From contig NC_087392.1 in NCBI RefSeq assembly GCF_963675165.1, forward strand, positions 5,145,942 through 5,209,941: a DNA stretch of 64,000 nucleotides. The letters are read 5' to 3'. The notes under the pieces were generated by a model. It had not been told where the DNA came from and made no database searches. It saw only the letters and a program-made list of their open reading frames with translations. The DNA is from Halichondria panicea (taxonomy: Eukaryota; Porifera; Demospongiae; Suberitida; Halichondriidae). Both the position numbers and the translations under genes were made by a program. Below, piece by piece: positions 13,282-25,285 of this stretch (the first letter of the stretch is position 1; every line of letters begins with the position of its first letter).

Positions 13282-16200
13282 ATGGCTCACAGAGGCGGTG
13301 GTGGCTACACAAGAGGCAACATGGCATTCAGACAGAGGGGACGCTCCTCTGGGTCGCCATATTGGAAGGACAAGCCAAGACACCAGCAGGATAATATCGA
13401 CACAGGACCAGTGAATGTGGCTCTTCCTTCAACCCCGAGTTCGAGTAGAGAGGGCGCTAATCAGACAATCAAGACTGAGCAGTCGCCAGTCGAAACAAGA
13501 CCTAAAGAAATCAAGAAATTCTCGAACAAAGCTCGAGTCTTCATCGCTAACCTCCCTAGGGAAATGTCGGAGACTGAGTTGAGGGAGCTGTTTCGACCGT
13601 ACGGTGAAGTTCAGGAGATATTTATTCAGAAAGAGAAAAGCTTTGCATTCTGTCGAATGGTAAGGACATCTGTAAAGATCGATCATGATTTGATAACCTT
13701 ATCTTCGCGGTGTGTGCTTCCTACTATACAATACTTACCGTATTTTGAATAAATGCCCATTTATTATTCTTCTCCACACACGTACTAGGCATACAAGAGT
13801 GAGGCAGAGAGTGCTATTGCTGCCCTCAATGGCATGGTTGTCAAGGGGCGTGACCTCAAAGTCCGATTTGCCGTTAGCAGCAGTCTAGTCAAAGTAGAAA
13901 ACATTCATCCATTGGTCTCCAATGAACTGCTTAGTGATGCCTTTGCTCAGTTTGGAGAGGTTGAGGAGGCCGTTGTGGTGACAGATGATAGGGGCAAGTC
14001 AAAGGGATGTGGGATTGTCGAGTTTGCACGCAAGCAGTCAGCAATGAACGCTATATCACAGTGCAGGAACGCACCGTTCCTCCTCACAAGGTGGGTGTGT
14101 GTGGGGGGTGGATGTGTGGGCGTGTGGGTGTGTGTTGTAATGACTTGTCCAATTGCCCCTGATTTGTATACTGCGTACAAGAACAAAGCTTTTCATCACT
14201 ATACAGAGGTTGCCTTTGTTGAGGTACACACCAGCTGTTCATTTTGAGACCTGGGTTCCTGGCCTTTACAATGTATATCACATTTGGCCTCTCTGTAGTT
14301 AAAGCCTATCATTGCGATTATCACAGCAGTGGTGTAAGTATTTACTGCTAGCTGATCATAATGTACTTGTACTAGTGTGTGATGTACCAGACCCCCCCCC
14401 CCCCAGGAGTCCAATCCCGGTGGTCGTGTCAGAGTACGAGAGAGATAATGAAGAGGAGGGGCAATCAATCAAGAACATAACCAAGAATCAAGTCTTCCAC
14501 AAGTGAGTACCGTATATGCTTGATCAGAGGCCGCTCTCAAATAGTAGCCTCCTTTGTCAGCAAAATGAAACATTTAGTTGCTGCGGCTTCTGATCAAGCA
14601 TATACCGTATGTGTTTTCCTACCAAGAACTGTGCCTTAGAAAGTTGAGTGCCCAATGCCAAAACTTTAATTGGGATTGCCCGATTTCAATAAAACAAATG
14701 AGTAGCTAAAAGTTAGCGCTAGCACACGAATGCTTAACTCAAACGTTTAATTGGGCCAAGTACTTTTTACCTGAAAACTGTCCCTTTCATGTACGTAGGT
14801 TAACTTTATTGCTATACTTACTGTTCACTTGCAGTGAGTGCGATATTGGCCCGAGGTTTGCCAACCATGGAGATGTAGAGTTCATTATAGCCAATCGCTG
14901 GAAGGTTGTGTTTGACGATGAGAAAGCACAGAGAGCTGAACTGGAAGCTCGTATCAAAGACAACAGAGCGGCTGTTCGAGATGCATTGTCTAATGTCCAC
15001 GAGCAACACAAGACTGAGATGTTGCGACAAGAGTTAGTACATCATCAGCAACAACAGATGAGGCTACTACAGCAGCTGAGTGAGCGTGAAGGTGGTGGTT
15101 TGATGCCCCCCATGCCCTCTGGACTACCACCACCACTCTTCCCAGGAGATAGGCAAGAGGTATGTGTGGTTACTCCTTACATCTATATATACCCGTATGT
15201 ATGCACTTGCTGTCTGTGTTCTGTTGGCTACATGTGAGCACTTGTCGTCATGACTAGAAGCGTTTCAAGGTTCAAGTATACATGTAATTGCTATGTCTCC
15301 TACAATACTCCACTTACCGTATAGCGGGTTATTTTTTCGTAAAATTTGGAAATTTTTGTAGATTTCGTGTTGAAGAGCATCATACAAAAATAAAACTAAG
15401 AAATTATATTCTACTGCAATAGAATCAACGTCACTATCCTGAGCTGTACGAAAATATAAATGGGTCGTTTGCACGAAAATTTGCACCAACGAAAATTACC
15501 CGCTATACGGTATATATAATTATGTCATGATAACTTGATAGCAGCACCATTTGCTGCATCTGTACAGTACTACACTGTACATGTACCATACTCGACACAT
15601 GATGGTGTATGTTGTAGGGTGTCCCTGATCCCGGCGCTATTACAATCCCTGGTCTGGGAGGCCATGGCTCCAATGGAGGTGGTCTGTTCCCTCAGCCTCT
15701 AATGGGACAGGTGAGGGTTCTAGTGTACCGGTCTGATTAGCTTAGTGGAGGTCTGGTGTCAGAGCATTTACATTGTAGATATGGCATTATGCAGAGAGAG
15801 CATTCTGAAGGTGCTTGTGCTGTTATGTGGTCAACTTTGAGGCTTGTACCTACAAAATGTACCTACGTGTGTACTCTATCATAATTATACTCTTGGTCTC
15901 TACCGTATAGTGGGACATTTTCGTGGAAGTGCCTCTAAAAACATTTTAAATTCGCGCTATTTGGTCAATGATGTTGTGTCTTCCGTTAGCATTTCATGGA
16001 CCTAATTTTTGTGGAGGATTGCTAACCCTCAAAAACAGGGAAAATTGACCCTTTCCCAGCTTCTTAAAAATCCAACCATAAACTGTAACTATTTCTTAGG
16101 TAGCCTCGACCCTAGGGGTATTATGACACTATCATCGTAACCTAGCAACTGACCACCCCCAACTAATTAACAATTGTTTACAATTATGCACTGTATGAAG

Positions 16201-17262
16201 GCAATAAAGACATACTTATAATATAAAGTGTTCCCAATGTTCTCACAGTGACATGGTTCAATCAGGGTCCTTGTCTGTGCGGTCCTATCGGCAGACATCC
16301 TTTTCCCGGGAAATGTTTTTTACAAGTTCAATGGTGGCTCATGATGTTCACTGCCGTACTAACTAGCCCAAGCAAACCTTTACTGTGGCTATCAAGACTA
16401 CGAATGATATACTCTTGTTACTTACCAGGTTCTGGAATTTGGTCCATCTCAAGAGCTTCTTCCTTTGGCTCTTCATACTCTTAACTTCTAGCTTGAACTC
16501 TGAAAGGTAGCTTCCTGTCTAGCTATGATCCCAGTCACTGTCCTCTGACTCAACAAGGAGGCCATAAGCATTGTTATTCTCACTGTCTAGCTGCTCTAGA
16601 ACCTTGCAGAGGTTATTCTACGAAGATCTTGTAGCATATCAAATGGTTCTTTTCTTTCGACTATACTGTAACTCAGACAGGATATATAAAATACCACGTG
16701 AAAGAGCAGCTCAATGCGCATGTGCTGGTATCTACAGCGTGCACAGTGATTTTTTGACGTTTATGCCATGCCGGCTAAAGCTAGAGGAAAAAATTTCGCG
16801 CTATACGGTATAATTATGTCATAATTATTCTACCTCTTTTAAAGTTGGTGCTTTTGATGCATGCGCATTAGTAGAAATGTCTGATTGTAGAAAGATCAAA
16901 CTGTGCTGGTGGGTCTAACCGTATAGCGGGTAATTTTTGAGGGTATAATTTTTCGGGAATTAGCAATTTTTGTGAATTTCGCGTTTTAGCAGACTTGTAT
17001 ATTGAATAAACATTTTCGCAGCTTGATAAAACCGCGAAATCCACAAAAAAAATTAGCCCTTGAAAATTACCTGCTTTACAGTATATAATTGTTAAGTGAA
17101 GCCTGTCCCATTGTGATCGCCTGAATATTGTGTGTTGCTATTGTCTTCATCCTTGTTGCCTGCTGTACACTGTCTCTGTGTGTGTGTGTGGCCAGCTTGT
17201 GCTGTGATTGCTGACTAAGCACTCTGTGTCTTTTCCAGCATGGTTTTGAGAAATTCCGTTGA
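13282..17262 (+). CDS. DBHS-family RNA-binding protein (NONO / PSPC1 / SFPQ type)
   Basis: Exons 13282-13659, 13789-14090, 14407-14502, 14835-15159, 15618-15710 and 17239-17262 give 405 residues. The order is diagnostic: Gly/Arg-rich N-terminus; RRM1 (RVFIANLPREMSETELRELF; RNP1-like KSFAFCRM); RRM2 (LVKVENIHPLVSNELLSDAF, GKSKGCGIVEFARK); NOPS segment (NITKNQVFH, PRFANHGDVEFI, RWKVVFDDEK); then a charged coiled coil (QRAELEARIKDNRAAVRDAL) and a Pro/Gly-rich tail ending HGFEKFR. Family members dimerise through NOPS and coiled coil and act in nuclear RNA retention, splicing and transcription. The coiled coil is shorter than in vertebrates. The last intron (1.5 kb) is swollen by inverted-repeat elements, and another sits 5 bp past the exon-3 splice junction. 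Confidence 0.92.
14508..14610. mobile_element. Short inverted-repeat element at a splice donor
   Basis: ATATGCTTGATCAGAGGCCG at the left is answered by CGGCTTCTGATCAAGCATAT at the right; both ends carry ACCGTA/TACGGT-like tips. About 100 bp. The left end lies within the donor region (GTGAGTACCGTAT) of DBHS exon 3. Confidence 0.7.
15315..15512. mobile_element. MITE, TACCGTATAGCGGG termini
   Basis: The left TACCGTATAGCGGGTTATTT and the right AATTACCCGCTATACGGTA form terminal inverted repeats of a 198-bp element in DBHS intron 4. Same family as copies at 16917, 49047 and 51967. Confidence 0.85.
15901..16810. mobile_element. Composite inverted-repeat element, TACCGTATAGTGGG family, with insert
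   Basis: The left part (15901 to ~16065) matches the element at 40337-40534 in reverse orientation (shared: GATTAGCAATCCTC-type core and AAATGCT...GTTAGC stretches). It then breaks off, and a terminal CGCGCTATACGGTA closes at 16810. The ~750 bp between look inserted. On the minus strand at about 16670-16430 they hold coding-like but frameshifted fragments (EQLDSENNNAYGLLVESED; KSMKSQRKKLLRWTKFQNL ending at a GTAAGT donor) of no known family. Confidence 0.6.
16917..17084. mobile_element. MITE, ACCGTATAGCGGG termini
   Basis: ACCGTATAGCGGGTAATTTT at the left, AAAATTACCTGCTTTACAGT at the right (two mismatches); 168 bp in the last DBHS intron. Confidence 0.8.
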
Positions 17263-19041
17263 CGTCGAAGACTAGCGATGTTCTCAAGCTACTAAAAACT
17301 GACTAACTATTTTTCGTACTACGTATAACCGCTGTGTTAAGCTTGTATTGTTACCACTTAATTGGCCTGCTTGTGTTCGAACCTCCGGAATTGATAAGAG
17401 TAAAAATAATTATGTTATTAGTATAATTATTGTTATCGTATTTATCTCATGACATTCTATGCACTGTAATTGTCTTACATAGGTCTTCCTCTCAACTCTG
17501 TGAAGTGTGGTTGTTTTTTGCATGGAGAACTGAAAGTATGCTGATTATACTGGCTTTAGTATTTATAGTAGTATAATTAACTCGAGGCGTGCCCGGCGCC
17601 ACGGGTTGTAGTAGTCCGTTGGTTTGTTTGTTTGTCTAGCCTTCAGATGTTTATTCTAAAGCTTTGCTGTCGAATGCGAGCACAAAAGCTGTGCACGTTG
17701 GCTGCACTAGCTAGCTACACATGTGGCCTTATTCGAGGCACTTATTTGCAGCTGAAGTGATCCCGTACCAGGAACAATGGAAAAGGGTCACTAAAGTAGA
17801 AATGTGATTGCAAATTGTTGTCTTGGAAGGCTTCTTTGCATGCTGAACATAGTGTTATTCATCAACAAAAACAGCAGAGAATTTCTAGCTTGTTTGTTTG
17901 TGATTCTGAATATGTTTAATGTGGTGTATGTACAGCATCGATAGACTCAACATAACAAGTTGTTAGTTTAAATTGCAGCAGATTTTCTCAAAAAAACTTC
18001 GTTGTCGAATAAAAGTGAACAAAAGAACTTTTCTGTTGGCGGCTACCAGAGCACCTGCAAAATCTGGAAGAAGTGCTAGCAAGATTGAAGAAGTTTGGTC
18101 TAAGGGCCACGATGAGCAAATGCTAGTACTATCTACGGCTTTGATTTGAGACATCAAAACTATGTCTACATTGTAGTCCTACGCATCTTCATGTGAAGAC
18201 TGGTTTGGTTTAAAGATATTCAAAATACACAAGATTTTATTGTGAATTGTTCTATTATGACAATGTCGTTAGATGTGGAGGTGATGCACTCAGCACACAA
18301 TAATATTTTGTATGAACTGTTTTCGACTTGCATGTTATCTACTTTAATTACTAATTATACAACCCTGACTAACATTGAGGGTTCCGCACTTTAGTGCGCT
18401 AGTGTAATAGTGTGGTAGCAAGGTTGATACACTCATAATATAGTAATAATTAGAGGGTTTAGTTGTTTTGTCTCTGAGCATTAGTCAGCTTCAGTGGCTG
18501 AGGAAGAACTGTCTTTACAATAATAATGCATTGCAGCCTGGGTGAAGAATAAGGGGGAGGCTTTACGTGTCAATTTACGTTATGAGTTATGTGTTTGGAA
18601 GTCTATGAGATAGTCTGAGTCGACGTGCGTGTGACCTGTACTCTGTACTTCTGGTAAGGCAGTGTAAGTTGCTGTTGCATAGCATTTCACCTATTGACTA
18701 GATTGTCCTGCATTAAAAAGAGTCAGTATTTTTAAGTACGTTAGGTAAAGATGGCCTCGATTTGTTAGAATTAAGTGAATATACTACCTTAAGATTATGG
18801 TAATAGATTATTTTACTAATATTGTTACAAGCTGAATATTTGCTGCTTTGCACTGTTTTACATTCAACCAAGCAAGAATGCAATGCGTGCCTCCCCCCAC
18901 TATGTACTATTATTCACAATCAAATGTTTTGACAATGCATGATACCATTCTTAGGTATGAACAAGTGAGCAGCAAAAGTCATGATCATCTTTGGATAGGT
19001 GAGTACAAACAATTGATCACAACCAATCAACAATGCAATAA
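17263..19041. other. DBHS 3' region and repeats, no gene
   Basis: This is downstream sequence of two convergent genes (DBHS + and CNOT11 -). It contains the dispersed repeat at 17581-18165 and otherwise AT-rich sequence. A small hairpin CCGCACTTTAGTGCGC lies near 18384. No coding exon was supported. Confidence 0.5.
17581..18165. repeat. Dispersed repeat family A, copy 1
   Basis: It opens CGAGGCGTGCCCGGCGCCAC then GGGTTGTAGTAGTCCG and ends near CGGCTTTGATTTGAGAC. The copy at 56368-56850 shares both ends and the middle (GACTCAACATAACAAG / GCCTCAACACAACAAG; CGTTGTCGAATAAAAG / CATTGTCGAATAAAAG). It is probably a non-autonomous transposon. Confidence 0.7.
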
Positions 19042-22000
19042 CTATTTCCCTGCACTTTGTTCATTGTCCAGTGCCTTGAGGAGTCGGTAAAGGGCAGCAG
19101 CTTCTTTGATACGTGCATACTCCACACAAAAGTCCTGTATCTCCACGCTCTCATCCTAGAGGAACAAACACAAACTATTATTATTTGCTGATTATTATTG
19201 CTGACATGTTGTTACTGAACATTGTTGATAATCATTAATTTGTGTGCTGAATGTGCTTGTGTTTGTTTACCTGAACATTAATAATCTTGTTCCTGATGAG
19301 AGATTGTAGGAACACACAAACCTGCATCAACATGAACATGATGATGAACATGAAACATAGAGCAATCAGTTGTCAGTAATAAACAAAAAGTGCAGATATT
19401 GACAGCTGTGTACGTATATAGTCGTATTATTTTGTGTAAACACTTTTGCATGCATGCACGCTTAATTAATAGGATGGTTTTTCCTTGTCTGCTAATTAAT
19501 ATTAAGAGCCACTGCATAATTATGATATTCAGGCTAAGATTGCTACTATTAGACACATAATAAAGCATAACACATGCTATACTATAGCTATCGTTGTGGT
19601 CTTACCAGTCTGACCAGTCTGTTCTGGATGGACTTGTCAGTGCTCTCTCTACACCGCCTGATACAGTTACTGATATAGAGGTGGAGGAACTCTGGTGGAA
19701 GGTCGACAGCCTGTGGGGGGGGGGGGGGGGGGCAGGTGACATTATGCCTCCAGTATACTTGTCACCTCACTTGAATATAATATAAGTCAACCAATAGCTA
19801 TATACAGTGTATACAGTGGGAATACACTACAGGCACATTACTTGAATTCTATGCATTCAAATTAAACGATTTTTATGATTTTCTGAAACCTTAGAAAGGA
19901 ACCTTTCAAATGGTTCAATCATTAATGTTTCTCTAATTATTTTGCAAATTTTGGCCCAATACCATGGATGGTCCAAGGCAGAAAAATTACCTCAACAGAT
20001 TGAAACACGTCATTTGAAAGGCCTCTTTCTATAAGCTTTCAGAAAATGGATCCTAAGTTATGGCTGTTGAAAGATGTACAATCCCCCCCCCCTTCGTTTA
20101 ATCAATGGTTTGGGGACTCTTTCAGCTGCCATACACACTTGAGATAGTGCTGCTTTTTTGTTTAGGTAAAAAGGGTTGCAGTAATCCAGTACCTACCGTG
20201 GTCAGTCTATTGACAACTTCCATCGAGTGCAGAGACATCTCCATATTGAGCAGTGCAGCCAGGTACCTGTGCGAGTGGGTGGGGTAGATACAGAGTGGGT
20301 GTGGCTGGGATGGGTGTGGCTTACTCTTCCATCTGGGTGGAGTTTATTAGCTTGAGGAGAGCTTCGATAGCAATGGTCGGGTTCTTCTCGACAAGTTGAG
20401 ATAACTGCAACAGAGATAACAGGTTTGCTAATACAGACACAAACTAGGCCAGGCTAACACTGATACTACCTAGATACACATGAACCCAGCAGAGCGTATG
20501 CTTATTAGTTGGATTAGGAAGTACACGTTTACTTACAATAGCTAACTATGTGCACACAGCAGACTAGCTGGTAGTATAACTGCTGTCACAGCTACCTTGG
20601 CAGGAGTGAGTCCGATACTATGCACGAGTCTCTGGTCACTGTCAAAGGCTTGAGAGAGGAAGCTCTGCTCGGGAGGGGAGAGGGCATCTTTACAGGCCTT
20701 CTCAAACAGGGTCTTTGTCTCAGAGCCACTGGCACACATGAGGGAGTCCCACTGGATAGAGTGGTTGCTCTCAATCGGGTTGAGCCACGTCACCTGAGGA
20801 GGGGGGGGGGGGGTAGCAACGTGAAACAGACACTCTCAACACTGTGGTCAGTACACAAGCAAAGGCTATTACAGTCTTGGTGGTCTAGCTGGGAAATTTG
20901 GGCCAAATCAAAGTTTTAAGTTAAACATGTCCTGAACTTACTTTTAGCTACTAGGAAATGTTTGTATCATTGAAATTGGACCGTCTAAATTAAAGTTACA
21001 GGTACTCAAAAAGAACACACTTTTCAAACTAAGACTTCATCAACTAACTGTTGTACCTCATTTTCGCACGTGTAGAGAGGGGGTAGGGGACGTTCAAATG
21101 AGGGTTCAAAGGGCACCTCTATGATCTGGTCAGCTCCACACATGATAGTCTCAGCGACACGACCAGCATCAGCCGGAACACGACGCCTACACAAAGGAGA
21201 ACACAACATCATGACATCATACTAACTGAAAATGGAAGTGTTCATAGAAACAGCCAGTTTAATCTAAGAACTAATATTATATCGTTTTATTAGATAATTC
21301 TATGGCCACACAAAGTTATCCGCATTCAAGTATACCCGATCAAACATGTAAGTGTGTATAAATGTGGGACCAATCAAAAGATCAATCCCTTTTATTACAA
21401 AAGGCCACTCAAAATAAGGTATCCCCGATCAAACAAGTACATGATGTAATTACACCAGTCCCACCTTGGCAGAGCTGGGTCAGCCATAACACAGGACATT
21501 CCGATGAGGGAGGAGGGAGGCACATCAGCCAGGGGTAGGAGGGACAGGAGAGTCGACTTGTCCACAGGGGGCAGGGATGATGGGTCTACAGTCGCTATGG
21601 ACACAGGCGTCTTCTTGTACAGCTGTGTGTGTGTGTGTGGAGTGTGGGAGGTGTGTGTGTGTGTGGAGTGCGGGGTATGTGTGTGTGTGTGGGGAAGGTA
21701 GAGTGTGGGAGGTAGTGTGTGTGTGGGGGGGGAGATGTGTGTGTACGTGTGTGTGTGTGTGTGAGACGTGTGTGGGGGTGTGTGAGACATGTGTGGGGGT
21801 GAGAGGTATCAAAACAAAGTGCAGCCCATCACGTACATCTCTGGGTGTGGTGGTGGCCAGGAGCTGCCCCAGAAACCACTCCTCCACGAGGGAGAGGCTC
21901 AGCCCACTAGTCGGCTGCTCCTCCCTCTCTCTCGGCTGTAACAACTCGGCAAAAAAGTACGAGAATGGATTGGGAGAAAGGTCGTTTCTGTACGCCTCAT

Positions 22001-22525
22001 AGAGTAGGAAAATGGCCGCTAATCTTTGTGGGGGGGCTGGGAGGAGGTCCCTCATTTGAATGAGCACTACTAATGCATTCAGTACTCTGAATGAGTCTTG
22101 TTTAGAGAACTGACGATTGAAGGTTGAGGTCAGCGTCTCAAGACTAGACGATCCCAGTGTCTCCTCCGATAACAGTCTAGAGTGTGTGGTGTGGGGGGGG
22201 TGTATGTGTTAGCAGTGTGTGTGTGTGTGGTGTGGGGTGGAGGGTACGTGTTAGCAGTGTGTGTGTGTGGTGTGTGGGGTGGAGGGTACGTGTTAGCAGT
22301 GTGTACGTGTGTGTGGGGAGGGGTACGTGCGTGTTAGCGCGTGTGTGAGTGTGGGGGAGGGGCGGGAGTGTACGTGTTAGCAGTGTGTGTGTGTGTGTGT
22401 GCGTGTGTGGTGAGGGGCCGGTGCTGCACATGTATCAGCTCAGAGTTCTATGCTACAAACAACACCACATCATCATGTTACACTCACGATAAGAGAGACG
22501 AGAGTTCTTTAGAGGAGAGAGCCAT
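19042..22525 (-). CDS. CNOT11: CCR4-NOT complex subunit 11
   Basis: Exons 22525-22488, 22176-21837, 21622-21465, 21186-21057, 20793-20596, 20404-20325, 20266-20197, 19710-19606, 19321-19271 and 19155-19042 give 427 residues (human about 510). Clear matches: [131 protein letters not shown] and [23 protein letters not shown]11 joins CNOT10 to form a module on the N-terminus of CNOT1 in the cytoplasmic mRNA deadenylase complex. The C-terminal CNOT10-binding half is best conserved. Two introns hold GT-rich micro- and minisatellites. Confidence 0.95.
19855..20090. repeat. Dispersed repeat family C, copy 1
   Basis: Core AAGCTTTCAGAAAATG followed by AGTTATGGCTGTTGAAAGAT recurs at 37498-37705 and 45770-45940. 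It lies in a CNOT11 intron. Confidence 0.55.
21623..21810. repeat. GT-rich compound microsatellite
   Basis: GTGTGTGTGTGGAGTGTGGG-type motifs in CNOT11 intron 2, next to the acceptor of exon 3. Confidence 0.85.
22190..22425. repeat. Minisatellite, GGGTACGTGTTAGCAGTGTG units
   Basis: Four to five imperfect units of roughly 45-50 bp containing TACGTGTTAGCAGTGTGTG, in CNOT11 intron 1. Confidence 0.8.
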
Positions 22526-22872
22526 GCTTTGTGTTCTTATCCCGCAGAATTTGTTACCATTTAATACCCGTAGATGGGCTGACCTGTCCCCAGCCCTATA
22601 GTTAAAGGGGGAGGAGCTGGCCATGGGAAGCCAACAAATGCATTACGTAAGGACTACGGTTTGGAGCTAGCCTCGAATCATGCAGACCGATTAAATAATC
22701 GGCCTGGTCTCGAGGCTAGATTGGTGCTTAGTACTCTGCAATCTGATTGGTGCCGCATGATTTTCTGCAGCAAAACAATGACTTATTTAAGACACGAAAA
22801 CAATTAAGACACAAAATTATTTTATCAAACAAAAAAAATGTACAAACAATCATAGACGTACGTGTAGACAAA
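22526..22872. other. Intergenic, CNOT11 upstream / ZU5 gene downstream
   Basis: Contains one palindromic element (22668-22718) and no supported coding exon. It should hold the CNOT11 promoter. Confidence 0.5.
22668..22718. mobile_element. Degenerate TAGCCTCGA palindromic element
   Basis: TAGCCTCGAATCATGCAGAC ... GTCTCGAGGCTA form imperfect inverted halves. Flanking 9-mers GTTTGGAGC (22659-22667) and GATTGGTGC (22719-22727) agree at 7 of 9 bases, as expected of an aged 9-bp target duplication. Same family as 59032-59081 and 60741-61821. Confidence 0.65.
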
Positions 22873-25111
22873 CTACGTGTACTTGCTATCTAATAGTGTG
22901 ACCAAGTCAGTGTGTAGTGGGTTGAGTCTGAGAGTGGAGACAAACTCGTGGTACTTGTGGGGGTGGTGTTTGACCACACCCAGCAGGGCAGTGTACAGTC
23001 TGGTGGCCTTCTCTCTCTTGGTCTCATTCAACTCATTGGTTTTCTCAAGAATGGACATAGTGATGAGCCCAGCTGACAGGAGGTGGAGGGCCAAGGCCTT
23101 TGGGTCCTCAGAGAGTGACTGGACTATCTTCTCACTGCAGCTCACCAGCACACTGTAGCCAGCGTTACCTGCAGGAGAGAGGAAATAGTTAGAGCATGAT
23201 ACGCCCACACACTGGAGACCTAAGTACATGTAATGTGAACAAATAGACTCAGTACATGTACAATACACTGTATATGGCTGGTAGTGGATAACACTGTGCA
23301 CATACCGTAATAGGTAGGTGCCTTTTAATACTCATACACAGCATGACGTACACTCACCACTGACTCCACTGAGTGTGTGGATGTCCCTGAGTAGACAGTC
23401 CACAGCTCTTAACAGATTAGCTCCATTCTCCACCAGGTCAACAAGAGCAGCTGTCTCATCTGACTGGTCTGTACCATTGAGAATGAGAGCTAACACTTGA
23501 TATCATAAACACACGTTCTCACCTAGACAGTATCTGAGTTTGACCTTGGCCACCTGACAAAGCTGGTGAGATAAAGTCTCCATCTTAGAGAGACTGGCTC
23601 CCATGTTCTCACTGATGCTCTGTACTGTGCACTCCTCGACAACCCTCCTGGTCACTACAAGGACAGACGCTATCTCTGTCCGTATGGAGTCAGTGTGGCC
23701 TGTCAGCTCACTCAAAGAAGATGACCTTTAGAAAAAGTGATAATGCAGACGACTTCTACTGACCATGAGTGGTACCTCAGAGCAGCAGTCATTCTCTCCA
23801 TCAGAGACACTACACTCTTCACAGTAGAGCCAAGTTGTGTGTCACTCACTGCCAGGGCAGACCTTCTCAACTCATCAGTGGCCTCCTAAACAAATTGGAA
23901 TGAGACTTAACTACAATCTACTACACACAAATTGTGTGGGCATTAATTTGTAACAGTTAATGTAGCTAGGGAATCAACAAGAGTACAAATCCATCTAAGG
24001 GGAAAAATTCAGCTTGCCAAAGGTACCCACTACACCATTTCAAGAGGCTTCACTGTGTACAAACGTGAATACCTGTAGTTTAGTAGTATCCACAGCAACT
24101 TTGGGGGTAGGTGCTGTCAATGATACGTAAAACTCAACCAGTGGCAGTAGTCCAGACAAGGAGATGGTACAGGTGGTTCTCTTGGGAATATTCTCCTCAG
24201 GGAAGAACCTGCAAATTATCCTGGGAGGGTAGTCATGGAGATCCTCAGGTCTGATTTTCTCCATATCAGGCAGATCCACTTCACTACGTGAGATCTGAGA
24301 AATGAAGAGAATTAAAAGCGTGCATGTCCAACTTCACATTATACCAATTTCTTGTCTGGTTCCACATACCATCCCTGCACTGGGTGAATGTTGAGAGTGG
24401 TACACATATCAAAAAACGTCAGTGATCCTTGAGTCGTCCTGTCAGCTACTTTTCTCGACGCATTGGGATAGTCTCGTGGGATCACCACTTCATCCATCTG
24501 CTAGAATATCATTCGCATTATAGCCATGAGAACAGAATACACACTATAGATATATCCATACCTTAGCGTATAAGCTCCCAAAGAGACTGACTGCAATGAT
24601 GGCTAGCCTGTCCCTAGTTTTGTGTGGAGGAGACCGGTAGACTCTGACAGTGTAGAGGTTAGAGACAGGGGGTGGACTCTCAGGCTCTAGGGGGTCATCA
24701 GGCTGGCTGGCAGCACGTCGGGATGAACCTGCAGCAAAAGCATGTCATTCACACTACAAACACATTCCTTATACACTCACCTCTAAACCATTTCTTTATT
24801 CGAGCTCGAAAACCAACCTTAACAAACTTCTTCTTTGACAAACGTCTGGTCAATCTCCCGGTATTCCGTCCAAGACTGAACTCTGACCTTCCCTCTGGTA
24901 TCTCCTGGTACTCATAGATACTCTTTGAACCAGATCTCTTGGGAGACGAGTCAGCTTGTAGAAAGAGGAGGTCATCAGCTTCTTGTTGGGTGGACACTCG
25001 TACATGATGCTCCATGCTCAGGGTCACCTCTCTGTTTAGACCTTCACCAGAGATCAAGTAGGACGGACTGGCAGACTGAATGCCCTCAGGCATCACAAAC
25101 ACCTCCTGTGT
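22873..25111 (-). CDS. ZU5-containing protein, C-terminal part (ankyrin/ZU5 gene)
   Basis: Exons 25111-24781, 24728-24562, 24500-24345, 24294-24073, 23885-23776, 23725-23523, 23468-23358 and 23168-22873 join in frame to a TAG. The first carries the second half of a ZU5-like fold (GIQSASPSYLISGEGLNREV, then LSMEHHVRVSTQQEADDLLF). Later exons hold YTVRVYRSPPHK, a middle beta-rich region, then an alpha-helical tail (EATDELRRSALAVSDTQLGS; NPLHTDLVTLLDSKYT). A C-terminal helical block of the form HKYHEFVSTL...LLDSKY resembles the ends of many sponge death/ankyrin proteins, but I cannot name it. ZU5 domains pair with UPA/death domains in netrin receptors, ankyrins and PIDD. Upstream minus-strand ankyrin exons (to 29250) are probably the same gene's N-terminus, but the linking exon is on the other strand. 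Confidence 0.6.
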
Positions 25112-25113
25112 AG

Positions 25114-25272
25114 ATCCCCTGTACCAAACCTCCGCACACCCTGATGTCACTTTCTATGACGTGTCTCAAGAGAAAAAGTTCACCTCCTGTGGTGGCCATG
25201 CTGACTTTGACAATGGAGTGCAAGTGACTGTTCCAGCTAATGCTGTCCCAGCAGGGACCTCTGTGGGCACTG
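25114..25272 (+). pseudogene. First half of a ZU5 domain, inverted relative to its gene
   Basis: The plus strand encodes PDVTFYDVSQEKKFTSCGGH followed by NGVQVTVPANAVPAGTSVG, the characteristic N-terminal half of ZU5 (GG....NGV.vtVP..AVP.GT). The matching C-terminal half is on the minus strand, starting at 25111 directly alongside, while no second half follows on the plus strand. An acceptor-like TGTGTAG precedes it on its own strand. A (GT)n tract starts at 25286. It looks like a single-exon inversion or an assembly inversion. Confidence 0.65.
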
Positions 25273-25284
25273 GAACACGTGACT

Positions 25285-25285
<1 letters not shown>

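Noticed and set aside
13217-13414. 65-codon plus-strand frame with a signal-peptide-like start
   Set aside because: It overlaps the DBHS first exon in another frame; the DBHS frame is supported by homology.
18378-18402. Rho-independent-terminator-like hairpin CCGCACTTTAGTGCG
   Set aside because: Eukaryotic context, no U-tract role, short stem; likely chance.
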